From Ruminococcus sp. Marseille-P6503 (GTDB lineage Bacteria; Bacillota; Clostridia; Oscillospirales; Ruminococcaceae), in contig NZ_UWPB01000001.1 in NCBI RefSeq assembly GCF_900604945.1, forward strand, positions 558,001-622,000: a stretch of 64,000 nucleotides of DNA, given 5' to 3'. The position numbers and the translations under genes were made by a program. Under the pieces are notes generated by a model, which did no database searches, had not been told where the DNA came from, and saw nothing but the letters and a program-made list of their open reading frames with translations. Shown here in pieces: positions 17,189-24,468 of this stretch (position 1 is its first letter; each line of letters opens with the position of its first letter).

Positions 17189-18613
17189 TTATTTGTTCTC
17201 TGATATTCTGTATTCAAATTTATCCTTCGGCATTTCCTTGGGAACCTCTATAGGATATTTTTCATTAAAGCAGCCTACGCAGAAATCGCAATCCGAATTG
17301 CCCGCAAGCTTCTTAACGCTTTCAACGCTGAGGTAGCCGAGACTGTCGGCGCCCAAATGCCTGCATATTTCCTCGTTCGTCATACGGCAGGCGATAAGCT
17401 TGTCCTTGCTGTCGATATCCGTGCCGAAGTAACACGGACCGACGAATGGCGGAGATGAGATCCTGACGTGAACCTCTTTCGCGCCCGCGTCTCTGAGAAG
17501 CCTTACTATCCTTGCCGAGGTGGTTCCTCTTACGATACTGTCGTCTATCATAACGACTCTTTTGCCCTTTACCGTATTGGATACGGCGTTAAGCTTGATT
17601 TTCACCGAATTGGTGCGCTCCTTCTGCGTCGGCTGAATAAAGGTTCTGCCGATGTAGCGGTTTTTGATAAAGCCGATCCCGTAAGGGATTCCGCTTTCCT
17701 GAGAAAATCCCAGAGCGGCGTCAAGTCCGGAATCCGGCACGCCTATAACTATATCGGCGTCAACAGGGTGCTCACGCCAGAGATATTTTCCGGCTCTGAG
17801 CCTTGCCTTATGAACGCTGGAGCCTTCGATCACCGAATCGGGACGGGCAAAGTATACATATTCAAAAACGCATATCGTACCCTTGCCGCCGCAGTGGCTT
17901 TCAACGGAGCGAAGTCCGTTTTTGTCGATAATAACAATTTCTCCCGGCTTGATGTCCCTGATGAATTCAGCGCCTATGCTGTCGAAAGCGCAGGTTTCAG
18001 AAGAAACCACATATCCGCCGTCGATCTTTCCGAGAGAAAGCGGTCTGAAGCCGTTGGGATCTCTTACCGCTATAAGCTTGGAGGGAGACATTATTACGAG
18101 CGAATACGCTCCTTTTATCTTGTCCATTGTTTTTTCCACGGCCGCTTCAATTGACGGCGAGGAAAGACGCTCCTCGGTAACGGCATATGAGATCGCTTCG
18201 GTATCGTTTGTGGTATGGAATATCATACCCTTGTTTTCATATTTTTCGCGCAGCTCGCGGGCGTTGGTAAGGTTTCCGTTATGGGCTATAGCCAGCGGAC
18301 CCTTGACATGGCGCACTACCAGCGGCTGAGCGTTGGCGGCGTTGCAGTTTCCGGTGGTGGAATAGCGCACATGACCTATAGCGATATTGCCTTGTCCGAG
18401 CCGTTCAAGGGTATCCTTATCAAAAACCTGATTTACCAGTCCAAGATTTTTATGCTGTCTGAAAACTCCGTCGTCGTTCACAACGATCCCGCAGCTTTCC
18501 TGCCCCCTGTGCTGGAGGGCGTAAAGAGCGACGTACGTCTGCGCGGCAACGTCGCTTGTTTTATCGGTATAAATACCGAAAACACCGCATTCTTCATGTA
18601 TAGAATCAAACAT
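17189..18613 (-). CDS. purF: Amidophosphoribosyltransferase
   Basis: Committed first step: PRPP plus glutamine gives 5-phosphoribosylamine. The protein of 474 residues begins MFDSIHEECGVFGIY, so an 8-residue propeptide would be removed to expose Cys9 as the N-terminal glutaminase nucleophile. The PRPP-binding motif is VVMIDDSIVRGTTS (about 345-358). The C-terminal CDFCVGCFN cluster plus an upstream Cys fits the oxygen-sensitive iron-sulfur type of PurF known from Bacillus. It sits between purC (68 bp upstream) and purM. Confidence 0.96.
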   Translation of the reverse strand: MFDSIHEECGVFGIYTDKTSDVAAQTYVALYALQHRGQESCGIVVNDDGVFRQHKNLGLVNQVFDKDTLERLGQGNIAIGHVRYSTTGNCNAANAQPLVVRHVKGPLAIAHNGNLTNARELREKYENKGMIFHTTNDTEAISYAVTEERLSSPSIEAAVEKTMDKIKGAYSLVIMSPSKLIAVRDPNGFRPLSLGKIDGGYVVSSETCAFDSIGAEFIRDIKPGEIVIIDKNGLRSVESHCGGKGTICVFEYVYFARPDSVIEGSSVHKARLRAGKYLWREHPVDADIVIGVPDSGLDAALGFSQESGIPYGIGFIKNRYIGRTFIQPTQKERTNSVKIKLNAVSNTVKGKRVVMIDDSIVRGTTSARIVRLLRDAGAKEVHVRISSPPFVGPCYFGTDIDSKDKLIACRMTNEEICRHLGADSLGYLSVESVKKLAGNSDCDFCVGCFNEKYPIEVPKEMPKDKFEYRISENK

Positions 18614-18681
18614 TAGCAGAACCTCTTATTAAATTTAATTAGCTGAATATGTGTCAAAACGCTGGTATGTTGTATCAGTTA

Positions 18682-19404
18682 TCAAAGATCGGCGCCGGTA
18701 ACTCTCTTCATCATTTCCTGATAAGCGTCCTCTACGCCGCCCATATCTCTGCGGAATCTGTCCTTGTCAAGCTTTTCATGAGTTGTTGAATCCCAGAAAC
18801 GGCAGGTATCGGGCGAGATTTCGTCGGCGAGAATGATCTTTCCGTGAAATCTTCCGAATTCGATCTTGAAGTCGATAAGATCAACGTTTACCTTTTTGAA
18901 AAACTTAACCATAAAGTCGTTTACCATAAAGGCGTATTTTGTAATATCTTCGATCTCTTCCTCGGTTGCAAGGTCAAGTCCGAGAGCGTAATACTTGTTG
19001 ATAAAGGGATCGCCAAGCTCGTCGCACTTGTAGCTGAATTCAAGAGTAGGCTGCTTGAGTGGAGTGCCCTCGGCGATTCCCAGCTTCTTGGAAAAGCTTC
19101 CTGCGGCAACGTTTCTTACGATGACCTCAAGAGGAACGATCTCCACTTTTTTTACAATCGTTTCCCTGTCGCTTATTTCTTTTACAAGGTGAGTCGGCAC
19201 GCCTTCCTTTTCCAGCATACTGAGCATAAGGTTTGTCATTTTGTTATTGATAGCGCCCTTGCCCATAATAGTGCCTTTTTTCTCGCCGTTGAAAGCTGTG
19301 GCGTCGTCCTTGTAGTCAACGATAACAAGGTCAGGATCGTTGGTGGCGTATACCTTTTTCGCCTTGCCCTCGTAGAGCTGTTCGGTTTTTACGATGTTTT
19401 CCAT
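18682..19404 (-). CDS. purC: Phosphoribosylaminoimidazole-succinocarboxamide synthase (SAICAR synthase)
   Basis: Couples CAIR and aspartate with ATP to give SAICAR. The 240-residue protein has the typical features [20 protein letters not shown] at the N-terminus, [12 protein letters not shown], and the SAICAR synthase signature [20 protein letters not shown] and [11 protein letters not shown]. Length is normal for the bacterial single-domain form. GAGGAAGTTAAT precedes the ATG at 19404; purE ends 72 bp upstream. Confidence 0.96.
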   Translation of the reverse strand: MENIVKTEQLYEGKAKKVYATNDPDLVIVDYKDDATAFNGEKKGTIMGKGAINNKMTNLMLSMLEKEGVPTHLVKEISDRETIVKKVEIVPLEVIVRNVAAGSFSKKLGIAEGTPLKQPTLEFSYKCDELGDPFINKYYALGLDLATEEEIEDITKYAFMVNDFMVKFFKKVNVDLIDFKIEFGRFHGKIILADEISPDTCRFWDSTTHEKLDKDRFRRDMGGVEDAYQEMMKRVTGADL

Positions 19405-19476
19405 ATTAACTTCCTCCTGAAATATATATCAATGTTTATTTACCTGAGATCGAAGAGTCTTTGGCTGCATACGTTA

Positions 19477-19974
19477 TTACAGCTCTGCAATACGCTCCTG
19501 AAGCGCTTTGTCCTTTGCTTTTACTCCCTCGATCATTTCGCTCTTTGCCTGCAAAAGCTTTTCGCTGAGAGCGTCGTCGGAAAGCGCAAGCATTTGTATC
19601 GCAAGCACAGCCGCGTTTTTCGCGCCGTTTATGGCTACGGTAGCGACGGGGATACCGGAAGGCATCATAACGGTTGCAAGCAGCGCGTCGAGTCCGTCAA
19701 GTGCAGCTGATTTAATTGGAATACCGATAACCGGCAGCGTAGTGTGCCCCGCGATAACTCCGGCAAGGTGAGCCGCCATTCCGGCAGCGCAGATTATAAC
19801 TCCGAAGCCGTTTTCTCTGGCTTTGGAAGCAAATTCGGAAGCAAGCTCCGGCGTTCTGTGAGCCGACATTACTCTGCATTCTACAGGAACTCCGTATTTT
19901 TTCAGCTCGCATACAGCGTCCTTAACAACGGGAAAATCGCTGTCACTTCCCATAATGACCGCAACTTTTTTCAT
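19477..19974 (-). CDS. purE: N5-carboxyaminoimidazole ribonucleotide mutase (class I PurE)
   Basis: Carboxylation step to CAIR. The 165-residue protein begins [20 protein letters not shown] with the SDSD substrate loop, has [14 protein letters not shown] and the glycine-rich [20 protein letters not shown] stretch, all usual for bacterial PurE, which normally works after PurK; no purK is in the window. It is the first enzyme gene of the leftward purine operon. AGGAGGATGCATT precedes the ATG. I see no convincing promoter between the upstream terminator (20064-20091) and the gene, so expression probably depends on read-through from the leader promoter at 20322-20350. Confidence 0.96.
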   Translation of the reverse strand: MKKVAVIMGSDSDFPVVKDAVCELKKYGVPVECRVMSAHRTPELASEFASKARENGFGVIICAAGMAAHLAGVIAGHTTLPVIGIPIKSAALDGLDALLATVMMPSGIPVATVAINGAKNAAVLAIQMLALSDDALSEKLLQAKSEMIEGVKAKDKALQERIAEL

Positions 19975-20063
19975 AATGCATCCTCCTACTGAGCATAATA
20001 AATATTACCGGTTCGACTGGCGAGATAAAGCGTTTGGCTTAAATCGCTGCTCCGGTCAAGAAA

Positions 20064-20091
20064 AAAACTGCAACTATAGCGTTGCAGTTTT
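20064..20091 (-). terminator. Intrinsic terminator in the purE leader
   Basis: AAAACTGCAAC (20064-20074) and GTTGCAGTTTT (20081-20091) form a perfect 11-bp stem with a 6-nt loop; read leftward it is followed by a 7-T run (20061-20067, partly shared with the stem foot). It lies 90 nt before the purE start and begins within the stop codon of the small ORF. Confidence 0.8.
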
Positions 20092-20221
20092 AAATTTTGC
20101 AGTTATAAATATGATTTGAGTGCGAAAAAGCAAGAACACGTCCGAAAAAAACGGACATATCCTGTGAAATATTAGAGAAACGCAAGGAACAAGCGGCTCT
20201 TGAAGAATCAGCTGTTTTCAT
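20090..20221 (-). CDS. Small ORF of 43 residues in the purE leader, possible leader peptide
   Basis: An ATG at 20221 is preceded by a full AGGAGG box (20229-20234) at a 7-nt distance, among the best ribosome-binding sites in the window. The 43-residue product starts MKTADSSRAACSLRFSNISQ, has two Cys, no obvious membrane segment, and ends with HIYNCKI. It matches no family I know. The TAA stop (20090-20092) is in the base of the terminator stem at 20064-20091, so a ribosome finishing the ORF would cover part of that stem. An internal hairpin GTCCG-ttttttt-CGGAC lies within the ORF. It could be a leader peptide controlling read-through into purE, or an independent small gene with its own terminator. 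Confidence 0.5.
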   Translation of the reverse strand: MKTADSSRAACSLRFSNISQDMSVFFGRVLAFSHSNHIYNCKI

Positions 20222-20253
20222 TCCTTTTCCTCCTGAAAACACTCAAAATAATA

Positions 20254-20315
20254 GTAAAGGTTCGGCTCCGCTTTGTTTTACAAAAGCTTTACTCCGTCAG
20301 AACATAGAACCTTAC
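20254..20315 (-). promoter_or_regulatory. 5'-end stem-loop of the purE leader transcript
   Basis: GTAAGGTTC (20315-20307) pairs with GAACCTTTAC (20263-20254, one bulged T) and begins at the predicted transcription start. Inside it, GCTTTTG-taaaa-CAAAGC (20287-20270) forms a second stem. It does not match the purine, PRPP or ZTP riboswitch consensus as I know them. Confidence 0.45.
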
Positions 20316-20321
20316 ATTAAT

Positions 20322-20350
20322 ATTGTACTATATTTATATAGAAATTTCAA
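20322..20350 (-). promoter_or_regulatory. Sigma-A promoter of the purine leader
   Basis: Read leftward: -35 TTGAAA (20350-20345), 17-bp spacer, -10 TACAAT (20327-20322). The predicted start of transcription near 20315 coincides with the foot of the leader stem-loop. Confidence 0.65.
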
Positions 20351-20405
20351 CACTATATTATATAAAATTTATATCAAATAAACGGTGATTCGTTGTGCAA
20401 ATTTA

Positions 20406-20657
20406 CTATATATTGAATTTGGGATTCATATTGTCGGTATATATGCCGCCTGAAGTATTAAGCGAACCGTCAGCCATATTTTCCACAAGTCTGTGCATTT
20501 CCTCTTTTGAGTGGACGCTGTGAGTGCTTGAAATAAGCTGCTGCTTTTGTTCTGACGTCAGTCTGGTGAAATATTCCATCGCAAGAGGATTCTGCGCCAT
20601 CGCCATGGCAAGCCCAAGAGGCATATCAAGACCGTTGGAATAATTTCTTTTATCCAT
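20406..20657 (-). CDS. Small conserved-looking soluble protein, unknown function
   Basis: An 83-residue protein beginning MDKRNYSNGLDMPLGLAMAM, with an amphipathic helical middle part (NPLAMEYFTRLTSEQKQQLI, then HSKEEMHRLVENMA) and a polar tail. The EEMHRLVENMA ending is reminiscent of short Clostridia proteins of unknown role, but I assign no family. Start at 20657 has GGGAG 8 nt upstream; the in-frame extension to 20771 runs through promoter-like AT-rich sequence and is rejected. It lies just upstream of the purine leader promoter, on the same strand. Confidence 0.65.
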   Translation of the reverse strand: MDKRNYSNGLDMPLGLAMAMAQNPLAMEYFTRLTSEQKQQLISSTHSVHSKEEMHRLVENMADGSLNTSGGIYTDNMNPKFNI

Positions 20658-20764
20658 TGAAAACGCTCCCTTCATAAAATTTCCCGGGAAATACCCGTAC
20701 TTATATTTTCTCCAGTACGGCAGAAAATAAACTGTGAGGTGCAAAAAATAATATTTCTTGTTGG

Positions 20765-20793
20765 TTGACAAAATGTAAATATCATGTTAAAAT
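20765..20793 (+). promoter_or_regulatory. Sigma-A promoter of rsmA
   Basis: -35 TTGACA (20765-20770), 17-bp spacer, -10 TAAAAT (20788-20793). In the leader, CGGATAA-agaa-TTATCCG (20813-20830) forms a perfect 7-bp hairpin just before the GGAAGGA ribosome-binding site. Confidence 0.65.
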
Positions 20794-20853
20794 AATCAAT
20801 ATTAATTTGCTGCGGATAAAGAATTATCCGTGCGGAAGGAACAGAATTTTGAT

Positions 20854-21720
20854 ATGGATAATCTTTGCGACATCAATGTAATAAAAGACGTTCTCGGACG
20901 GCACAGCTTTACCTTTTCAAAGGCGCTGGGGCAGAATTTTCTTGTCAATCCTACTGTCTGTCCGAAAATTGCTCAGATGGGCAACGCCGAAAGGGGCTTC
21001 GGGATAATCGAGATAGGAACAGGTATAGGAGTGCTTACAAACGAGCTGGCAAAACGGGCTGACAAGGTTGTAGCGGTTGAGATCGACAGCCGTCTGATAC
21101 CCGTGCTTGAGGAAACTCTTTCGGAGCATTCAAATGTTAAGATAATAAACGATGATATAATGAAGGTCGATCTTCACAGGCTGATACAGGAGGAGTTCGG
21201 AGGACTTCAGGTAGCGGTATGCGCCAATCTTCCGTATTACATCACCTCTCCGGTTATAATGAGGCTTTTGGAGGAAAGGCTGCCGATAAGGTCTGTAACG
21301 GTCATGGTGCAGAAGGAAGCGGGTCAGCGCTTGTGTGCGAAAATGGGCACAAGAGAAATGGGTGCGGTTACGGTCGCCGTAAATTATTTTTCAGAGCCTA
21401 AGCTGCTTTTTAACGTGTCCAGAGGCAGCTTTATGCCGCCGCCCAACGTGGACAGCTGCGTTGTAAGGTTTGACGTCAGGGAAAATACTCCCGCGGGAGT
21501 GACGGACGAAAAATTCTTTTTTAAAACTGTAAGGGGAGCGTTTTCTCAGAGGCGGAAAACTCTTGTCAATTCAGTTTCGGCTTCGCTTGGAATAGATAAG
21601 CCGAAGGCTGCCGAGGCGGTGAAACGTTCCGGTTTAGAGGAAAACGTTAGACCGGAAAAGCTTTCGATGGAGCAGCTTATAAAATTTTCGGAGGAGCTTA
21701 AGACCATATGCGGGCTTTAA
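20854..21720 (+). CDS. rsmA: 16S rRNA adenine dimethyltransferase RsmA/KsgA
   Basis: Dimethylates two adjacent adenines near the 3' end of 16S rRNA during 30S assembly. The 288-residue protein has the SAM-binding motif IIEIGTGIGVLTNELAKRA, the acidic VVAVEIDSRLIPVL, and the catalytic motif IV NLPYYITSPVI, then the C-terminal FSQRRKTLVNS typical of KsgA. FTFSKALGQNFL near the N-terminus is the family start signature. I prefer ATG 20854 over the in-frame GTG at 20830 because GGAAGGA lies between them, about 13 nt before the ATG. Length is standard. Confidence 0.95.
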   Translation: MDNLCDINVIKDVLGRHSFTFSKALGQNFLVNPTVCPKIAQMGNAERGFGIIEIGTGIGVLTNELAKRADKVVAVEIDSRLIPVLEETLSEHSNVKIINDDIMKVDLHRLIQEEFGGLQVAVCANLPYYITSPVIMRLLEERLPIRSVTVMVQKEAGQRLCAKMGTREMGAVTVAVNYFSEPKLLFNVSRGSFMPPPNVDSCVVRFDVRENTPAGVTDEKFFFKTVRGAFSQRRKTLVNSVSASLGIDKPKAAEAVKRSGLEENVRPEKLSMEQLIKFSEELKTICGL

Positions 21721-21812
21721 AGCAAATCTCCGCCAAATACAAGTCGCGCTGCGTATTTTTAACGATTACTGTCGTTTTGTGCAGATGAAAATACTATAAT
21801 ATTCCCTTATTT

Positions 21813-21845
21813 ATGACATATTACGCCGTATATTTTTGCTATGAT
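21813..21845 (+). promoter_or_regulatory. Candidate Spo0A-type promoter of spoIIE with a 21-bp spacer
   Basis: -35 ATGACA (21813-21818) and -10 TATGAT (21840-21845) are 21 bp apart. The B. subtilis spoIIE promoter is known for the same over-long spacing and needs Spo0A. A partial 0A box, TGTCG, is at 21770-21774 (five of seven bases of TGTCGAA). A sequence match only. Confidence 0.4.
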
Positions 21846-21888
21846 ATTATTATTCAAGCCGTGCAAAATATAGGAAGTGGTGATAATA

Positions 21889-24171
21889 ATGTTGAAAATA
21901 AAGGGAAAGGCGGACGTACGTGCTTCCGGCAGAAGCGTGAACGTTATCGGCTGTATTCTTACCGCGGCAGCGGCGTTTCTGGCGTCGCTGGGGAAAATAA
22001 TGGGGTATCCGTCGCCTGTAAACGTAGCGGTAGCCGTGTTCTCGGGGAGATATATAATTCCCGCGTTTCTCGGCTCGGCGCTCAGCTACATAATTTTCGG
22101 AAATATTGAAAACGGCATAATACAGCTTTGCTCCATATTGGTGATTGCCGGAATAAGACTTACCGTTTTGCATGACAGCCGCAAGGACAATCCGGTTTTC
22201 ATGAGTCTGCTCACCTCGGGCGTTATGATACTGTTCAGCTGCGTTATGTCGATTGCCGTACCTGCGGACGCTTATACTGCGTCGCTGCGGATGATAACCG
22301 CGCTGATCGGCGGATGTCTGGTGTTTATAGCCAAAACCGTACAGCAGAATTACCGCTGCGAGGGAGTTTTTGAACTGAGCGGACTTAACGGGGTTTTTGC
22401 GGCTATTCTTTATATTATGGCTGTTTCTACACTTGCCGCTGTTCCTCTGCCTTATATAAATGCCGGAAGAATATTCGGAGCGTTCGCTCTGCTGGCGTCT
22501 GTCAGAAAATATAAGACGGCGGGCGGAGCGGTTGTCGGAGCGCTTACCACCTGCGGTATACTGCTTTACAGCCCTTCTCTTGCCGGAAACACGCTGCTGC
22601 TGGCGACATCGGGTCTGATCTGCGGGGCGTTCGTACAGTTCGGGGCGCTTGCGGCGGTTATGGTCTTTATCGGTACGTCGCTGGTAAGCCTTGTCGCGAT
22701 AGGAATCAATTCAGATACGTTTTTCATGTTTGCCGATATTCTTGCCGGAGCTGTAATATTTATTGCCTGTCCGGCAGCTTTTCTGAAAAAAACTGCGGCG
22801 AGATTTTTCGGGGTGCGGAGCTCTGTGGATCTTGTGGGGCAGACGGCTTCGTCAAGACTTAATTTTGCTTCAAAAACGCTGGGAGATATACGGGGACAGA
22901 TAGCGCTGGTATCCGCCGCGATAGATAAGAAGGCTGAAAATGCCGATCTGAAAGTGAGAGTATGCGCTGCGGTTTGCGGAAACTGCCAGATGTTCGCGGT
23001 GTGCTGGAAAAAATCGCGCGGTACGGCAAAGCAGGCTTTTGAAAGGCTTGAGCAGACTGTTATGAGATATAACGGAATCAGCGAAATGGATGTGGAAAAA
23101 CGTCTGCCAATGTGCTGTAGAGTATCTGAGCTTACCGACGGCTTTAATGAGATATACAAGAATCTGCTTGCCGAAAAGGCTGACAATATAAGAGTCAAAG
23201 AGCTGCGGGAGATAATGACCGAGCAGCTTTCGTCCATGGAGGATATGCTCAGCGATCTTTCATACAGGGTAGGACAGGTAAGAGCGGTCGATCCTTCGCT
23301 TTCGGCTCAGGTAAGGGATTATTTTGCGCAGCTTGGATATCCTAACGCCAAGACGTGCGTTTATATAGATGAGAACAGCACGCAAAGAGTAGAGGTTTTC
23401 CTTACCGCGAAATTCAAGGGAGATCTTGTAAGACTGACCACAGGAATAAGCGCTATTGCGGAAAATGATTTTGACATACCTGTAATTACTCAGGTGGATA
23501 ACGTAAGCAAGCTTTCGTTTAATGAACTGCCGGACTTTGAAATTCAGACCGGAACCTTTCAGGCGTCCAGCGGCGACAACGAGTATTCCGGCGATACGCT
23601 GGACACGCTCGGGCTTACCGCCTGTGAAAAATATGTCATTCTTTCGGACGGAATGGGAACGGGGAAAAGAGCAAGGCTGGATTCGATGTTTGCGGTCAGT
23701 TTGGCGTGCAGGCTTTTAAAGGCGGGATTTTCAATGACTACCGCTCACAGACTTATTAATTCGGTTCTAAGGGTAAAGGGCTGGGAGGAGTCCTTTGCAA
23801 CTCTTGATTTGCTGCGGCTTGATCTGTGCGGAGGAAGCGCCGAATTTCTCAAATCCGGAGCCGCTCCCGCCTATCTCTACCGGGACGGAGCCTTTAAGAT
23901 TATAGGAGGACAGGCGTTTCCTGCCGGTATCCTGGCGGAATGTGTTCCGGACAGCTTCAGCTTTAAGCTTTTCAGGGGCGATATTATTATAATGTCTTCC
24001 GACGGAGTGGGGGAAAGCACTGTGCGAAAGCTTTCGGCAATATTGAAAAAAGGGATCACACAGCCAGCCGAAATCGCTCAGAAGCTGGGAGAGTATGCCA
24101 TGAATGTCAAGAGCGGCGGAAAGCGTGACGATATTTCGATTGCGGTCATTTTTGTTGATGTAAGGAAATAG
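21889..24171 (+). CDS. spoIIE: Stage II sporulation protein E (PP2C serine phosphatase)
   Basis: Membrane phosphatase that dephosphorylates SpoIIAA and so activates sigma-F in the forespore. The 760-residue protein has an N-terminal half with about ten hydrophobic segments (to about residue 300), a cytoplasmic linker with Cys pairs (VCAAVCGNCQMFAVCW, around 365), and a C-terminal PP2C domain (about 550-760) with KYVILSDGMGTGKRARLDS, FLKSGAAPAYLYR, and IIIMSSDGVGE carrying the metal-binding Asp residues. Length and layout are close to B. subtilis SpoIIE. GTG codons at 21877/21880 are possible but GGTGAT there looks like the ribosome-binding site for ATG 21889. It is a strong sign of sporulation capacity. 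Confidence 0.92.
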   Translation: MLKIKGKADVRASGRSVNVIGCILTAAAAFLASLGKIMGYPSPVNVAVAVFSGRYIIPAFLGSALSYIIFGNIENGIIQLCSILVIAGIRLTVLHDSRKDNPVFMSLLTSGVMILFSCVMSIAVPADAYTASLRMITALIGGCLVFIAKTVQQNYRCEGVFELSGLNGVFAAILYIMAVSTLAAVPLPYINAGRIFGAFALLASVRKYKTAGGAVVGALTTCGILLYSPSLAGNTLLLATSGLICGAFVQFGALAAVMVFIGTSLVSLVAIGINSDTFFMFADILAGAVIFIACPAAFLKKTAARFFGVRSSVDLVGQTASSRLNFASKTLGDIRGQIALVSAAIDKKAENADLKVRVCAAVCGNCQMFAVCWKKSRGTAKQAFERLEQTVMRYNGISEMDVEKRLPMCCRVSELTDGFNEIYKNLLAEKADNIRVKELREIMTEQLSSMEDMLSDLSYRVGQVRAVDPSLSAQVRDYFAQLGYPNAKTCVYIDENSTQRVEVFLTAKFKGDLVRLTTGISAIAENDFDIPVITQVDNVSKLSFNELPDFEIQTGTFQASSGDNEYSGDTLDTLGLTACEKYVILSDGMGTGKRARLDSMFAVSLACRLLKAGFSMTTAHRLINSVLRVKGWEESFATLDLLRLDLCGGSAEFLKSGAAPAYLYRDGAFKIIGGQAFPAGILAECVPDSFSFKLFRGDIIIMSSDGVGESTVRKLSAILKKGITQPAEIAQKLGEYAMNVKSGGKRDDISIAVIFVDVRK

Positions 24172-24258
24172 ATTTGAATATTGGCAAAAAATTATTGTCA
24201 ATATGCACAAAAACTACTGTTGAAATATGTGATAAACTGAAAATAATAACTAAAACTA

Positions 24259-24287
24259 TTGCAAATACGTTTAAAATGGGTTAAAAT
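24259..24287 (+). promoter_or_regulatory. Sigma-A promoter of the glycogen operon
   Basis: -35 TTGCAA (24259-24264), 17-bp spacer, -10 TAAAAT (24282-24287). The leader to glgB is about 175 nt long and structured. Confidence 0.6.
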
Positions 24288-24291
24288 AAAA

Positions 24292-24324
24292 CCATGGGAA
24301 TATTTATATTTAAAATTCCCATGG
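24292..24324 (+). promoter_or_regulatory. Perfect 10-bp inverted repeat at the glgB transcription start
   Basis: CCATGGGAAT (24292-24301) and ATTCCCATGG (24315-24324) with a 13-nt AT-rich loop begin 4 bp after the -10 box. It could be an operator, a 5' stabilising hairpin, or the spoIIE terminator, although no T run follows. Further down, GCCGG/CCGGC and GCAGT/ACTGC stems fold part of the leader (about 24338-24376). Confidence 0.5.
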
Positions 24325-24468
24325 GGTGGGAAAATTTGCCGGCAGTTAAGGCTTTTTTTCACTGCTGCAGATCCGGCGCTTGGTATTGACCGGGCGGCGT
24401 ACAGACGCGGATAACAACACGGCGAAAGGAGAAATGCCTTCCGTTTTACGGAGGCGCGGACGGTTGAT

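Noticed and set aside
20090-20350. Purine, PRPP or ZTP riboswitch before purE
   Set aside because: The conserved cores of these riboswitches, as I know them, are not present; a cmscan search would be decisive.
20104-20399. Open frame without start codon on the plus strand opposite the purE-leader small ORF
   Set aside because: No start codon and no RBS. Kept only as a note in the repeat finding.
24425-24468. Hairpin-bridged start at glgB
   Set aside because: GGAGG at 14 nt from the ATG is enough to explain initiation; the folded spacing from the upstream AAAGGAG (about 17 nt) is not better.
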